Shown here: one piece after another, positions 16,610 through 25,399 of the stretch
Position numbering within the stretch: position 1 is the first letter of the stretch
Layout: the number at the start of each line of letters is the position of its first letter
Source of the DNA: Kiritimatiellaceae bacterium
Lineage (GTDB): Bacteria; Verrucomicrobiota; Kiritimatiellia; Kiritimatiellales; Tichowtungiaceae
Reading direction: 5' to 3'
NCBI GenBank assembly: GCA_013141415.1
Contig: JABFQY010000002.1
Span: forward strand, 186,001-250,000
DNA length: 64,000 bases
Translations under genes and position numbers: made by a program
Notes under the pieces: model-generated
Seen by the model: only the letters and a program-made list of their open reading frames with translations
Told to the model about the DNA's origin: nothing
Databases searched by the model: none

Positions 16610-18226
16610 TTATTCCACATCCAACGGGCCGCCGGGCCGATCTTGAATGACGGTATGGCGGGCGTGGGCGGAAGTTTCCGGCCAGTCTTCATTATAATTC
16701 AGTCCGCGGCTTTCTTTGCGGTGCTGGGCGGAACGGACAATCAGTTCCGCCACGGCGGCGAGGTTGCGCAGTTCAATCAGATCGGCGGTGACGAGGTATT
16801 CCTTATAGTAGCTGCGGATTTCTTCGCGAATGTTATGAATACGCCGCCGCGCCCGCATCAGCCGCCGGTCGGAGCGGACAATCCCGACGTAGTCCCACAT
16901 CACCGAGCGCACTTCGTTCCAGTCGTGCGCGACGACAATCTCTTCATTACTGGAAACCGCGTCGCCGCACTCCCAGCGCGGAATCGTAAGATTCGCCACC
17001 GGATTTTCTTTCCAGACTCTGGATGCTTCGTCCGCGCAACGATGTCCGCAGACCAGCGCTTCGAGCAGTGAATTGCTGGCGAGACGGTTTGCGCCGTGCA
17101 GTCCTGTGCTGGCGACTTCGCCGACGGCGTAAAGCCCCGGCATTGCCGTGCGGCCATTGACGTCGGCAACCACGCCGCCGCAGGAATAGTGCGCCGCCGG
17201 AACAACCGGCACCGGCGCGCGGGCCATGTCGAAACCGTATTTCAGGCAGGCTTTATAAAGCGTCGGAAAGCGCTGCTGCAAAAAGTCGGCGTCGCGGTGC
17301 GAGATGTCGAGATAGACGAACGGATCGCCGTGCTTTTTCATGACCGAGTCAATGGCGCGAGCCGTGATGTCGCGCGGCGCCAGCGGGCCGCGTTCGTCAA
17401 AGTCATAAACAAATTCGTGCCCGCGCCGGTCGATCAGCTTCGCCCCTTCGCCGCGCACCGCTTCGGAAATCAAAAACGTTTTCGCATCGGGATGATAAAG
17501 ACAGGTCGGATGAAACTGGATCATCTCCATATCGCGGATCGGCAGTCCGGCGCGCCACGCCATCGCCACGCCGTCGCCGGTGGCGACGTCCGGGTTGCTG
17601 GTATAAAGGTAAACTTTGCCGAGCCCGCCGGTGGCGAGAATGGTGACCGGCGAGCGAACGGCGAGGATTTCGCCGGAGGTTTTATCGAGAAAGTAACAGC
17701 CGACACAGCGGTTTTCGCCGGACAGGCCGATCCAGCCGGTCGGCACCACGTCGATCGCCAGCCAGTTTTCGGCGATGGTAATGTTCGGATCGGCCTTGGC
17801 GCGGGCGAGCAGTCCTTTTTCGAGCGCCGCGCCGGTAATGTCACCGGCATGCAGAACACGGCGGCGGGAATGTCCGCCTTCCTGACCCAAATCGTATTCG
17901 GCGGGATTATCGTGGCTGCGCTCGAAGTGGACGCCCAGTGTTTCGAGTTCCGCAATCCGCTCCGGCCCGCCTTCGACAATGGCGCGCACAGCGGATTCTT
18001 CGCTGAGGCCTCCACCGGTTTGCAGTGTATCGGTAATGTGCTCCGCCATGGAGTCCGCCGGATCGACGACGCAAGCGACGCCGCCTTGCGCATAGCGGGT
18101 ATTCCCTTCGTCGGCGGAGCGTTTGGCCGCCACCAGCACCTTGCCGTGCGCGCTCAGCCGCAACGCGGCGGTCAATCCCGCCAGCCCGCTGCCGATTACC
18201 AGAAAATCTGTGTCGCGTGTTTGCAT
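16610..18226 (-). CDS. nadB: L-aspartate oxidase
   Basis: 538 residues. NadB oxidises L-aspartate to iminoaspartate with FAD, the first step of NAD synthesis. The FAD-binding 'FLVIGSGLAGLTAALRLS' is at the N-terminus, 'SADEGNTRYAQGGVA' and 'ADSMAEHITDTLQTGGGL' are typical, then 'GHSRRRVLHAGD', 'MEMIQFHPTCLY', 'SEAVRGEGA' and 'YSCGGVVADVNGRTAMPGLYAVGEVASTGLHGANRLASNSLLE' (split motif). The C-terminal helical domain is complete. The partners nadA and nadC are not in the window. Confidence 0.96.
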   Translation of the reverse strand: MQTRDTDFLVIGSGLAGLTAALRLSAHGKVLVAAKRSADEGNTRYAQGGVACVVDPADSMAEHITDTLQTGGGLSEESAVRAIVEGGPERIAELETLGVHFERSHDNPAEYDLGQEGGHSRRRVLHAGDITGAALEKGLLARAKADPNITIAENWLAIDVVPTGWIGLSGENRCVGCYFLDKTSGEILAVRSPVTILATGGLGKVYLYTSNPDVATGDGVAMAWRAGLPIRDMEMIQFHPTCLYHPDAKTFLISEAVRGEGAKLIDRRGHEFVYDFDERGPLAPRDITARAIDSVMKKHGDPFVYLDISHRDADFLQQRFPTLYKACLKYGFDMARAPVPVVPAAHYSCGGVVADVNGRTAMPGLYAVGEVASTGLHGANRLASNSLLEALVCGHRCADEASRVWKENPVANLTIPRWECGDAVSSNEEIVVAHDWNEVRSVMWDYVGIVRSDRRLMRARRRIHNIREEIRSYYKEYLVTADLIELRNLAAVAELIVRSAQHRKESRGLNYNEDWPETSAHARHTVIQDRPGGPLDVE

Positions 18227-18302
18227 AAATTAAAATATGGCGAGACGTTAGCACACTTTTTCCGAAGGGTGGAAACGGAAACTCTGTTCCGGCGAAGCTC
18301 CG

Positions 18303-19883
18303 TCAGCGTCCGGGCGCACCGTCCAATACCGGCGAGTTCCGGATGATCAGACGCTTTACGTCGTCAAACCGCGCCGCAACGACGCCCGGAGCCACCTGCG
18401 CCTTAAAGTTGTCAATCTCCAGTCCATCCACATCTGTGCAGACGATCGCCGGACGCAGATCTTCTTTTTCATAACTGACGCGAATATTCGCCAGCTCCAG
18501 ATCGCGGACGTGCCGGGCAAAAATACCATAGGCCGGAAGCGTTCCCAGCTGACGCGGCTCAGGATAGTTGCTTCCCAGTTCCGGCGGAACAATCGCCGCG
18601 TCGGCCTGCGTCCCGCCGCCGCGACTGATGAGGCGAATGTTTTCCAGCCGGATTCCTTCCAGCGGCTGTTCCGGCAGCCCCATGATCTGAATGCCGCTCA
18701 TCGGGCCGGTTCCGTCGATGATGACGTTCGAGATGTTAATGTTGCGAGCGCGGCTGGCGGTCGTGAGGTTCGGTGTGCGGTTGCGGTTTCCGGTGGTGAT
18801 GTAAATTCCGTAATCCGGAATCTCCGTCATGGTGAGATTGCTGATGCTGATATTTTCCATGATGCCGCCATCGACCTGTTCGAGCGCCAGCCCGAGACTG
18901 TGGCGAAAGATGCAATTGGCGATGACGATATTGCGAAAGCCGCCGCTTGATTCGGTGCCGAGCTTAATGCGCCCGTTGCACCAGCTGTTGGCTGACCATG
19001 CCGGCCGGGGCAGATTGTAAACCAGCGTTCCCACAGGGAAAGCGGAGAGCTGACAGTTGACGATGGTCACATCCTCCGTCAGGCGCACTTCGCCAAGCGC
19101 ATAGGTGCTTTTTAAACAGATTCCGTCATCCACCGGCGTGTTGACGCGGCAGTTGGAAATCGTGACGTTGCGACAGCAGTCGACGTCGATCCCGTCGCGA
19201 CTGGTGTCCATGGTGACATTGTCAACGGTCATGCCGTCACAGCCCGTCGCCAGAATCGCAAAATGCCCGCCGCGAAAAATGGTGATATCGCGCACAACCA
19301 CGTTACGGCAAAGCTTCAGCGCAATCGCTTTATTGCCTATTCTAACCGGCGGCATCCCGCTGGTTTCGCCGGGCGGAAATGCGGGAAGCGCATCTCCGGT
19401 AAAACCGATCATTCGATCCATGATCCCGGTTTTTTCCTTACTGATCAGTCCGCCGCCGTTAATCATGCCGTGTCCGGTGATGAAAACGTTGGTCAGATTT
19501 TCGCCCCAGATCAGACTGTTGTGAAAGAAGCTGTGCCCGCCGTCCTGATAACCGCCGGACGTGTACGGTTCGGTTTCGTCATACGCATTCATTTCCTGCG
19601 GCGCACCGAGAATGGTTGCGCCAGCGTCGATCAATAGATGAATGTTGCTCTTGAGACGAATAGAGCCGCTTAAGTAGGTGCCCGCCGGAACCAGTACCGT
19701 TCCGCCGCCAGAAGCCGCCGCCGCATCGATCGCTTTATTAATGGCCGGACTGTCGAGCGTTTGGCTGTCGCCGGTTGCGCCGTAATCGCGAACATTGAAA
19801 AACGCGCCGCCAAACGCCGCAGCCCCGTTCAGCCATATCCCGCTGACGACAAAAGACAGAACGACAAACTTGTTTTTCATCAC
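18303..19883 (-). CDS. glycoside hydrolase family 28 (polygalacturonase-like)
   Basis: 526 residues with a signal peptide (about 24 residues, cut near 'GAAAFGG'). The domain begins 'FNVRDYGATGDSQTLDSPAINKAID' and 'GGGTVLVPAGTYLSGSI', the usual GH28/pectate-lyase-like beta-helix entry. Catalytic candidates are the Asp residues in 'SRDGIDVDCCRNV' and 'VDDGICLKS', and 'GRIKLGTES' matches the RIK substrate-binding motif. These enzymes cleave galacturonosyl or related alpha-linkages in pectin or other uronic or rhamnosyl polymers; exact substrate unknown. It is upstream of nadB on the same strand but with a 76-base gap and unrelated function. Confidence 0.9.
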   Translation of the reverse strand: MMKNKFVVLSFVVSGIWLNGAAAFGGAFFNVRDYGATGDSQTLDSPAINKAIDAAAASGGGTVLVPAGTYLSGSIRLKSNIHLLIDAGATILGAPQEMNAYDETEPYTSGGYQDGGHSFFHNSLIWGENLTNVFITGHGMINGGGLISKEKTGIMDRMIGFTGDALPAFPPGETSGMPPVRIGNKAIALKLCRNVVVRDITIFRGGHFAILATGCDGMTVDNVTMDTSRDGIDVDCCRNVTISNCRVNTPVDDGICLKSTYALGEVRLTEDVTIVNCQLSAFPVGTLVYNLPRPAWSANSWCNGRIKLGTESSGGFRNIVIANCIFRHSLGLALEQVDGGIMENISISNLTMTEIPDYGIYITTGNRNRTPNLTTASRARNINISNVIIDGTGPMSGIQIMGLPEQPLEGIRLENIRLISRGGGTQADAAIVPPELGSNYPEPRQLGTLPAYGIFARHVRDLELANIRVSYEKEDLRPAIVCTDVDGLEIDNFKAQVAPGVVAARFDDVKRLIIRNSPVLDGAPGR

Positions 19884-19994
19884 ACATTTTCTCCAAAGAC
19901 GCCCGCCTTACGGCCTCACGGCACCACATCGTGCCGCCCCGAACATTAAAACAAAAGCCGCTGAAAGCTTCCGTACGTTCTGCGTGTTCTGCGG

Positions 19995-20879
19995 CTACAA
20001 AATGCTGATAACCAACCCGCCCCACTCGTTGTCGCAGTCGCGGACGATTTCGCGTCCGCCGAGCCGGACAAATGTATCGGCCACACCGTCGAGCTCCATT
20101 TCGCGAATGCCGGTCAGCAGCAGATATTTCCCGGCGATCCGCAGCAGTGTGGATGCGTTATCGATCAGCAGCGTTGAATAAATGTTGGCGCAGACGATGT
20201 CATATTTTTCATTCGGCCAGCCGTCGGTTATGTCGTGCTGACGGAAAGCCGTTTTATCCGCCACGCCGTTGGCTTCGGCATTCTCAATCGAACACTCGAC
20301 ACAGATCGGATCAAAATCCACGCCCAGCGCCTGTTCGGCGCCCAGCTTAACAGCGGCGATCGCCAAAACACCGGAACCGGTGCCGACATCAAGCATCGTC
20401 TTTGCGCCGCTCTGCGGAACAAACCGGTCGAGCTGTTCGAGACAGAAGCGCGTCGTGAAATGGTTGCCGGTTCCAAAACTCAGCCCCGGATTAATCACAA
20501 TCTCAATCTTCTCCCCGCTGACTTCTGACTCCTGATTCCTGTCCCCTGAATTTGCCAGCCACGGCGGAACGACGCGAAGCCGCTGCCCGATATCCATCGG
20601 TTTGAAATGTTTTTTCCAGCTTTCCGCCCATTCTTCGTCCGCATATTCGCGGATCGCACGCCCTTTGATCGGGAACTGCTCCAGTGCCCGCGCGGCGATT
20701 TCTGCCTCGATGGTGTTGTCGAAATAGATTTCGAGCGCGCATTCCGTTCCGCCCGGCTTTTTCAGCTCAACGACCGTCCTGCCGAGATTTTCTGCCACCC
20801 AATCACTAATCCGCTCCGCTTCGTTCTGCGCGATCATCAGCGTCAGAATCGCTCCGCCTTTTGGTTTTTCCGTTTTCAT
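19995..20879 (-). CDS. prmA: ribosomal protein L11 methyltransferase
   Basis: 294 residues from ATG 20879. PrmA methylates lysines and the N-terminus of L11. The substrate-binding N-terminal domain shows 'EEWAESWKKHFKPMDIG' (family W---W---f-P) and the catalytic domain 'INPGLSFGTGNHFTTRFCLEQL', 'LDVGTGSGVLAIAAVKLGA' (SAM motif I), 'GVDFDPICVECSIENAEANG' and 'DIVCANIYSTLL' (N-P-Y-like motif IV). A much longer open frame continues upstream but is antisense to pdxB and is not coding. The start lies 30 bases from the divergent pdxB start. Confidence 0.93.
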   Translation of the reverse strand: MKTEKPKGGAILTLMIAQNEAERISDWVAENLGRTVVELKKPGGTECALEIYFDNTIEAEIAARALEQFPIKGRAIREYADEEWAESWKKHFKPMDIGQRLRVVPPWLANSGDRNQESEVSGEKIEIVINPGLSFGTGNHFTTRFCLEQLDRFVPQSGAKTMLDVGTGSGVLAIAAVKLGAEQALGVDFDPICVECSIENAEANGVADKTAFRQHDITDGWPNEKYDIVCANIYSTLLIDNASTLLRIAGKYLLLTGIREMELDGVADTFVRLGGREIVRDCDNEWGGLVISIL

Positions 20880-20909
20880 ATGCAGACTTATACCGTAAAT
20901 TCTCCGCCA

Positions 20910-22055
20910 ATGAAAACGGTTGTGACAGAAACTGTACTGCTGGGCCGCGAAGCGTTCGAAACGCTCGGCGAAGTCGTTGTTGTCCCCGACCGGAAGATTC
21001 CTCCGGAACAGCTCAAAGATGCCGACGCGCTGATTACCCGCTCTCAAAGCAAGGTGGCGCCGGAACTGCTCGCCGGTTCTGCCGTCCGCTTCGTTGGCAC
21101 CGCCACCGCCGGATTCGAACACTACGACATCCGCGGACTGGAAACTCTCGGCGTCGTCTGGTGCGCCGCGCCGGGCTGTAATGCCGACAGCGTTGCCGAC
21201 TGGTTCACCGCCGCGATGCTGACGCTCCATAAAAATCACGGCGTCGCGCTCGAAGGAAAAACTCTCGGCATCATCGGCATCGGTCAGGTTGGTTCGCGCA
21301 TCGCGAAACGCGCTGAAGCGCTCGGCCTGCGCGTTCTGCTCAACGATCCGCCGCGTGCCGCCAAAGAAGGTGCCGCCGGATTTCAGCCGCTGGAAAAACT
21401 GCTGGCGGAATCCGATATCGTTTCGCTCCATGTGCCGCTGATTAAGGAAAAACCGTGGCCGACGCTTCACATGGCGGACTGCCGTTTTTTTGAACAGATG
21501 AAGCGCGGTTCTGTTTTCATCAACGCGGCGCGCGGTCCGGTACTGGATAGCGACGCCCTGCTGCTCGCCAAAGAGCGCGGCATCATCGCGCACGCCGTTC
21601 TCGACGTCTGGGATCCGGAGCCGGCTGTCCGCGCCGATGTGCTCCGGATTGCCACGATTGGAACGCCGCATATCGCCGGCCATTCGTTTGAAGGCAAGCT
21701 GAACGGCACCATTCAGGTTTACCGTGATGTCTGCAACTTTTTCGAAACGGCTCCGGTTTGGAATCCCGCGCCGCGACTGCCCGCGGTAGCCGTGCCGGAA
21801 CTGAAAATTGATTCGCGCGGGAAACCCGATCTCGATGTGCTGGCCGAAGCCGTCTTCGCGGTCTATGACATTGAAGCCGACCAGCTCTCGGTCGAAGATA
21901 TTGAACGGTTCGACAAACTGCGTGCTCATTACCGCGTGCGGCGGGAATTTAAGAACACAACCGTTCTTCTTTCGGAAATCCGTCCGGTGCTAAGCAGAAA
22001 ATTACATCAAGCCGGATTTACCGTTCCGGCGGCTTGCGCACCAGATAACGGGTAA
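20910..22055 (+). CDS. pdxB: erythronate-4-phosphate dehydrogenase (PdxB family)
   Basis: 381 residues from ATG 20910. PdxB oxidises 4-phosphoerythronate in the DXP-independent vitamin B6 pathway. N-terminal 'DADALITRSQSKVAPELLAGS' and 'FVGTATAGFEHYDI' (family GTATaGtdHiD), Rossmann motif 'LGIIGIGQVGSRIAKRAEALG', 'SDIVSLHVPLIKEKPWPTLHMAD', 'INAARGPVLDSDALL' and 'VLDVWDPEP', then 'IGTPHIAGHSFEGKLNGT', which is specific to PdxB, and the C-terminal dimerisation domain. It overlaps the 3' end of the convergent 22018-22188 gene by 38 bases. Confidence 0.92.
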   Translation: MKTVVTETVLLGREAFETLGEVVVVPDRKIPPEQLKDADALITRSQSKVAPELLAGSAVRFVGTATAGFEHYDIRGLETLGVVWCAAPGCNADSVADWFTAAMLTLHKNHGVALEGKTLGIIGIGQVGSRIAKRAEALGLRVLLNDPPRAAKEGAAGFQPLEKLLAESDIVSLHVPLIKEKPWPTLHMADCRFFEQMKRGSVFINAARGPVLDSDALLLAKERGIIAHAVLDVWDPEPAVRADVLRIATIGTPHIAGHSFEGKLNGTIQVYRDVCNFFETAPVWNPAPRLPAVAVPELKIDSRGKPDLDVLAEAVFAVYDIEADQLSVEDIERFDKLRAHYRVRREFKNTTVLLSEIRPVLSRKLHQAGFTVPAACAPDNG

Positions 22056-22188
22056 GACACAGTCGGCACTTCATCATGGTGCTATCCGGCAGAACCCAGC
22101 GAATAAAACGACCTCGACGAATGCGTTGTGAAGCATCTGCTCGACCACATGCAGGACATTTTTCTTCGGGATGAATTTTCAGGCGCAT
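22018..22188 (-). CDS. small zinc-ribbon-like protein
   Basis: 56 residues: 'MRLKIHPEEKCPACGRADAS' begins it, and a second pair 'CRLC' follows 27 residues later, giving a CPxCG ... CxxC zinc ribbon with a basic middle ('RIRRGRFIRWVL'). The ATG at 22188 has a very good Shine-Dalgarno (GGGAGGAAG, seen as cttcctccc on the + strand at 22194-22202). It is the last gene of the dusB transcript and its 3' end overlaps pdxB on the other strand. Function unknown; nucleic-acid binding is a fair guess from size, charge and zinc ribbon. Confidence 0.75.
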   Translation of the reverse strand: MRLKIHPEEKCPACGRADASQRIRRGRFIRWVLPDSTMMKCRLCLTRYLVRKPPER

Positions 22189-22253
22189 AACTTACTTCCT
22201 CCCAAAACAACGGAGTAGTTATACGCCTTTCCGGTAAAAAACGACAGGCTTTC

Positions 22254-22270
22254 GTGGGGAATATCCCCAC
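22254..22270. promoter_or_regulatory. short palindrome in the dusB operon gap
   Basis: GTGGGGA-ATA-TCCCCAC, seven-base perfect arms. It lies 10 bases past the stop of the 22281 gene and about 65 bases before the start of the zinc-ribbon gene. Either a transcript stem-loop (processing, protein binding) or an operator. Confidence 0.4.
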
Positions 22271-22280
22271 AACGGGTTTC

Positions 22281-22517
22281 TTAGCGATAATTAAACAACC
22301 GGTCGATTTTATAAGCCTCTCCGGTGGAGGCCGAAAGAGCGGAAACGATCTTGTCCTGAATATGGCGGGTCAGGCGGCGCCCCTTGCGCCCTTTTTGCAC
22401 CTGCTTATGCGTCAGTCCGTCTTTTGACGCCGCGACGAGATCGTGGTTTTTCAACCCGCGCTCTTCCATGATTTTGTCGAGAGGCTGTACACCCAATTCC
22501 AGTTCTTTGTCGCTCAT
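22281..22517 (-). CDS. small helix-turn-helix-like protein
   Basis: 78 residues, very basic. 'LDKIMEERGLKNHDLVAASKDGLTHKQVQKGRKGRRLT' has the spacing of a Cro/CI-type helix-turn-helix ('L..l...rgl...dL.......Lt..qv.k..kGr.lt'), with a final helix 'RHIQDKIVSALSAS'. Its start overlaps the dusB stop (ATGA), so the two are translationally coupled. Target unknown. dusB-fis is a classic coupling of a dihydrouridine synthase with a small DNA-binding protein in Gammaproteobacteria; this protein is not Fis by sequence, but the parallel is notable. Confidence 0.7.
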   Translation of the reverse strand: MSDKELELGVQPLDKIMEERGLKNHDLVAASKDGLTHKQVQKGRKGRRLTRHIQDKIVSALSASTGEAYKIDRLFNYR

Positions 22518-23524
22518 AAGTTTTGCTCCATTACCCTGTCCACCGCGTCCATTACCGTTTTGACATCCTGCATCGTATTGAGATGCTGCAAAAGATCGCG
22601 GCGGCCGCGCAGGCCTTTCATATACTGCGCCAGATGCGGGCGGAAATGCAGGCAGGCGCTCTGCTCAGGAATATATTTCGTTTTACAGCGCCGTCCCTGC
22701 GCTGTGGCGGAAGTCATTTCCACCAGCCGAAGCAAATGCGTTTCAATCGCTTTGCGGCGCCGTTCCAGCGACGGCGGTTCCGCCGCCGGATTTTTTATCT
22801 GCTCGAACAGCCATGGATTGCCGACTGCGCCGCGGCCGATCATTACGCCGTCCACGCCGGACACGCGCACCATTTCCGCCGCATCCTCCGGCTTCACGAT
22901 ACCGCCGTTGCCGATCACTGGAATTTGCAGCGCCTGTTTGATTTCACCCAGCTTTTCCCAGTCAGCTGGGCCGCCATGAAAATTACAGGCGTAGCGTCCG
23001 TGTACCGCGATCATGTCGGCCCCGGCGTCCTCGACGACTTTGGCAATCGTCAGGTGATCCGGAAACGCCGGACTGAAACCAATACGGGTTTTAACGCTCA
23101 CCGGCAGCGACACCGCTTTTTTGACGGCGCGGACAATCTCGCCGATCTGCTCCGGCTCTTTCATCAGCGCGGCACCCGCGCCGCGCCGGACGACTTTTTT
23201 CACCGGACAGCCGCAGTTCAGGTCGATCCAGTCAAACGTGCCGAGCTTTTCAATATAGATCGCCGCATCAACCATCGCTTCGACCGACTTGCCAAAAATG
23301 TGCCCCGCAATCGGATGGTCAAATTTGGAAACTTCCAGGAATTGGAACGTCTTCTGCGAATCGCGGCGGATTCCTTCGGCGCTGGTGACTTCGGTATAAC
23401 ACGCACCTGCGCCGTTTTCTTTACAGATCGAACGGAACGCCGCGTCGGTGTAACCCGCCATCGGCGCAAGCACCACCGGAAAATCGATCGTCACCGTTCC
23501 GAATTTTAGAGGTTTTAACTTCAT
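22514..23524 (-). CDS. dusB: tRNA-dihydrouridine synthase
   Basis: 336 residues from ATG 23524. Reduces uridines in the tRNA D-loop using FMN and NADPH. 'VVLAPMAGYTDAAFRSIC' is the FMN-binding start, 'DWIDLNCGCPVKKVVRRGAGAALM' carries the catalytic Cys region (family NmGCP), 'VSVKTRIGF', 'IAVHGRYACNFHGGPADW' (family HgRt--Q-y-G-adw), 'PVIGNGGIVKPEDA' and 'GVMIGRGAVGNPWLF'. The Cys pair 'NCGCPVKK' fits the DusB subgroup. Heads a three-gene transcript with two small proteins. Confidence 0.93.
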   Translation of the reverse strand: MKLKPLKFGTVTIDFPVVLAPMAGYTDAAFRSICKENGAGACYTEVTSAEGIRRDSQKTFQFLEVSKFDHPIAGHIFGKSVEAMVDAAIYIEKLGTFDWIDLNCGCPVKKVVRRGAGAALMKEPEQIGEIVRAVKKAVSLPVSVKTRIGFSPAFPDHLTIAKVVEDAGADMIAVHGRYACNFHGGPADWEKLGEIKQALQIPVIGNGGIVKPEDAAEMVRVSGVDGVMIGRGAVGNPWLFEQIKNPAAEPPSLERRRKAIETHLLRLVEMTSATAQGRRCKTKYIPEQSACLHFRPHLAQYMKGLRGRRDLLQHLNTMQDVKTVMDAVDRVMEQNL

Positions 23525-23532
23525 AAAAACTC

Positions 23533-23612
23533 TGGAGTGCGGACGCAAGCCGCAGGCGCGAGGCCGCTCTGTCCTCAAAGCGGCGTCGCGTTTTACTTGC
23601 CGCCGCACTCCA
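23533..23612. repeat. REP-like palindromic element upstream of dusB
   Basis: TGGAGTGCGG at 23533 is matched by CCGCACTCCA at 23603-23612, with inner words rich in GCGGC/GCCGC. The 80-base element fills nearly all of the gap between dusB and the phosphohexomutase gene. Same architecture as the other elements, different inner sequence. Confidence 0.75.
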
Positions 23613-23616
23613 AAAA

Positions 23617-24942
23617 TTATCCGCGAATCAGAGCCAGCACTTCGTCGCGCTTCTGTTCCATCTGCGCCTTGGTTTTGGCTTCGAGGTTGAGGCGGACGAG
23701 CGGCTCGGTGTTGGACGAACGGACGTTGAACCACCAGTCGGCGTATTCGTAGGAATTGCCGTCGAGCTGAAATTTGCGCGCATCGCCGTATTTCGCGTCG
23801 AGTTTTTTGAAAACCGTCTGCACATCGGCGACCTTCGAATTGATTTCGCCGGACGCGAAGTAGCGTTTGATCGGCTTGATGAGCTGGGAAAGTGTTTTGC
23901 CGGTTTTGCTAACGAGGTTGGCGACGCAAATGGCGGCCAGCGCAGAGCTTTCGGTGTAATAGTTGTCGCGGAAGTAGTAGTGGCCGGAAAGCTCGCCCGC
24001 GAAAACGGCGTCGGCTTCGCGCATCTGCGCTTTGATGAAGGCGTGGCCGACGCGACTCATCATCGGACGTCCGCCCGCTTCTTCAATGACTTCCTTGACG
24101 GCCCAGCTGCTACGCAGGTCGTAGAAAATGGCGGAGCCGGGAAATTTTTCGAGCATGGACTGCGCGACCAGCGCGGTGATCATGTCCATGGTGACGACGT
24201 CGCCGTTTTCATCGAGGAAGCCGGCGCGGTCGGCGTCGCCGTCGAAGGCGATACCGAAGTCGTACTTGCCCGCTTTAAGTTTGGCGGAAATGTCGTGCAG
24301 CGTGTGCAGGTCGAGCGGATTGGCTTCGTGGTTCGGGAAAGTGCCGTCCATAACATCGTACATCGGCGTGATATCAAACATCTTGTCGGTGAATACGCCG
24401 CCTTCGGAAATTCCCATGCCGTTGGCGTAGTCGATGACAACGTTGAGCGGCTTCTTCATGGTCGCAAAGGTGCGGATGTGGGCGAAGTATTCCGGCTTAA
24501 TGTCATACAGCGTCACTTTGCCGGGCTTGGCGGCAGGCGCGTCGAAGGATTGTTCGTTGACGATACGCTCGATATCGGCGATGCCGGTGGCGCCGCTGAT
24601 CGGAATCGCCAGCTCGCGGCAGATTTTCATGCCGTTCCATTCGCCGGGGTTATGCGAGGCGGTGATGATGACTGAACCGTCGGCGCCAAGCTTGCCGTTG
24701 GCGTGATAGGACATCGGCGTGGAAGCCAGTCCAATATTGATGACGTCAACGCCCTGCATCGTCAGCCCTTTGGCCATGGCGTTGAACAACGGAATGGAGT
24801 GCGGGCGCATGTCGTGGCCGATGACAAACGTCTTTGGCTTCAGAAAGGTGGCGACAGCGCGCCCGATTTTGAAGGCCACATCGTCGGTCAGTTCGGTGCC
24901 GTAGATTCCGCGGATGTCGTATGCTTTAAAAATTCCAGCCAT
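23617..24942 (-). CDS. phosphomannomutase/phosphoglucomutase
   Basis: 441 residues. Alpha-D-phosphohexomutase interconverting hexose 6- and 1-phosphates for nucleotide-sugar synthesis. 'FKAYDIRGIYGTEL' at the N-terminus, the phosphoserine loop 'VIITASHNPGEWNGMKI', the metal loop 'AFDGDADRAGFLDENGD', the sugar-binding 'GELSGHYYFRD' and the phosphate-binding 'NVRSSNTEPLVRLNLEAK' are all present. This is the AlgC/ManB-like bifunctional type (GEMSGH variant). Confidence 0.95.
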   Translation of the reverse strand: MAGIFKAYDIRGIYGTELTDDVAFKIGRAVATFLKPKTFVIGHDMRPHSIPLFNAMAKGLTMQGVDVINIGLASTPMSYHANGKLGADGSVIITASHNPGEWNGMKICRELAIPISGATGIADIERIVNEQSFDAPAAKPGKVTLYDIKPEYFAHIRTFATMKKPLNVVIDYANGMGISEGGVFTDKMFDITPMYDVMDGTFPNHEANPLDLHTLHDISAKLKAGKYDFGIAFDGDADRAGFLDENGDVVTMDMITALVAQSMLEKFPGSAIFYDLRSSWAVKEVIEEAGGRPMMSRVGHAFIKAQMREADAVFAGELSGHYYFRDNYYTESSALAAICVANLVSKTGKTLSQLIKPIKRYFASGEINSKVADVQTVFKKLDAKYGDARKFQLDGNSYEYADWWFNVRSSNTEPLVRLNLEAKTKAQMEQKRDEVLALIRG

Positions 24943-24980
24943 TTGCGTTTCCCTTTCGATTTCGAAAATGAGCGCCCTTT

Positions 24981-25388
24981 CTACTGAGATTGGGCGGGCG
25001 ATTCAACAAAACCTTCCATATAAAATGTGAGGGCCGGAACCTCCGAATCGGACGGCAAAAGGTAAACGGGTTTCTTTTGCTCGCCGGAGCGGCGGGCCGC
25101 CGTAAAAACCGCCGTCAGCTCAACCGTTTCGCCCGGCCCGATCATCCGTTTGCTGAGCCGGACTTTGGTACAGCTACAACCGGTACGCGGCATTCCGGCG
25201 ACAAACGTGGTGTCGCCCGCATTCCGGATGATAAAGACGTTGGTGATCACGGCCGACTGAGTCACTTTTCCGAATTTATACACCGGCGTATCGCACACCA
25301 GCCGAGCTCCTTCAACTGCGTTTCCAATGTCTGGAAACGCCAGTAGAAGGAAACTGACGAATATCGAATATCGAATATCGAATTTCAT
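24981..25388 (-). CDS. secreted DUF1573 protein
   Basis: 135 residues with a signal peptide of about 24 residues. The DUF1573 core is 'FGKVTQSAVITNVFIIRNAGDTTF' and 'TGCSCTKVRLSKRMIGPGETVELTAVF' (split motif), with the family's GCSCT motif. Proteins of this type have an Ig/ASPM-like beta fold and sit outside the inner membrane; role unknown. The first ten codons are built from a 7-base tandem repeat (25358-25385), so the true start could be later or the signal peptide may have been extended by the repeat. Confidence 0.85.
   Translation of the reverse strand: MKFDIRYSIFVSFLLLAFPDIGNAVEGARLVCDTPVYKFGKVTQSAVITNVFIIRNAGDTTFVAGMPRTGCSCTKVRLSKRMIGPGETVELTAVFTAARRSGEQKKPVYLLPSDSEVPALTFYMEGFVESPAQSQ
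25358..25385. repeat. 7-bp tandem repeat (CGAATAT) at the start of the DUF1573 gene
   Basis: Three exact CGAATAT units and a fourth ending in T-T-T. On the minus strand they encode the residues KFDIRYSIF of the signal peptide. Slippage here would shift the frame because the unit is 7 bases. Confidence 0.85.
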
Positions 25389-25399
25389 TAAAGAAGTTC

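Noticed and set aside
19995-21929. A 644-residue frame on the minus strand continuing upstream of prmA
   Set aside because: Beyond 20879 it is antisense to pdxB, whose own frame has full domain motifs; the prmA start with family-matching N-terminus lies at 20879.
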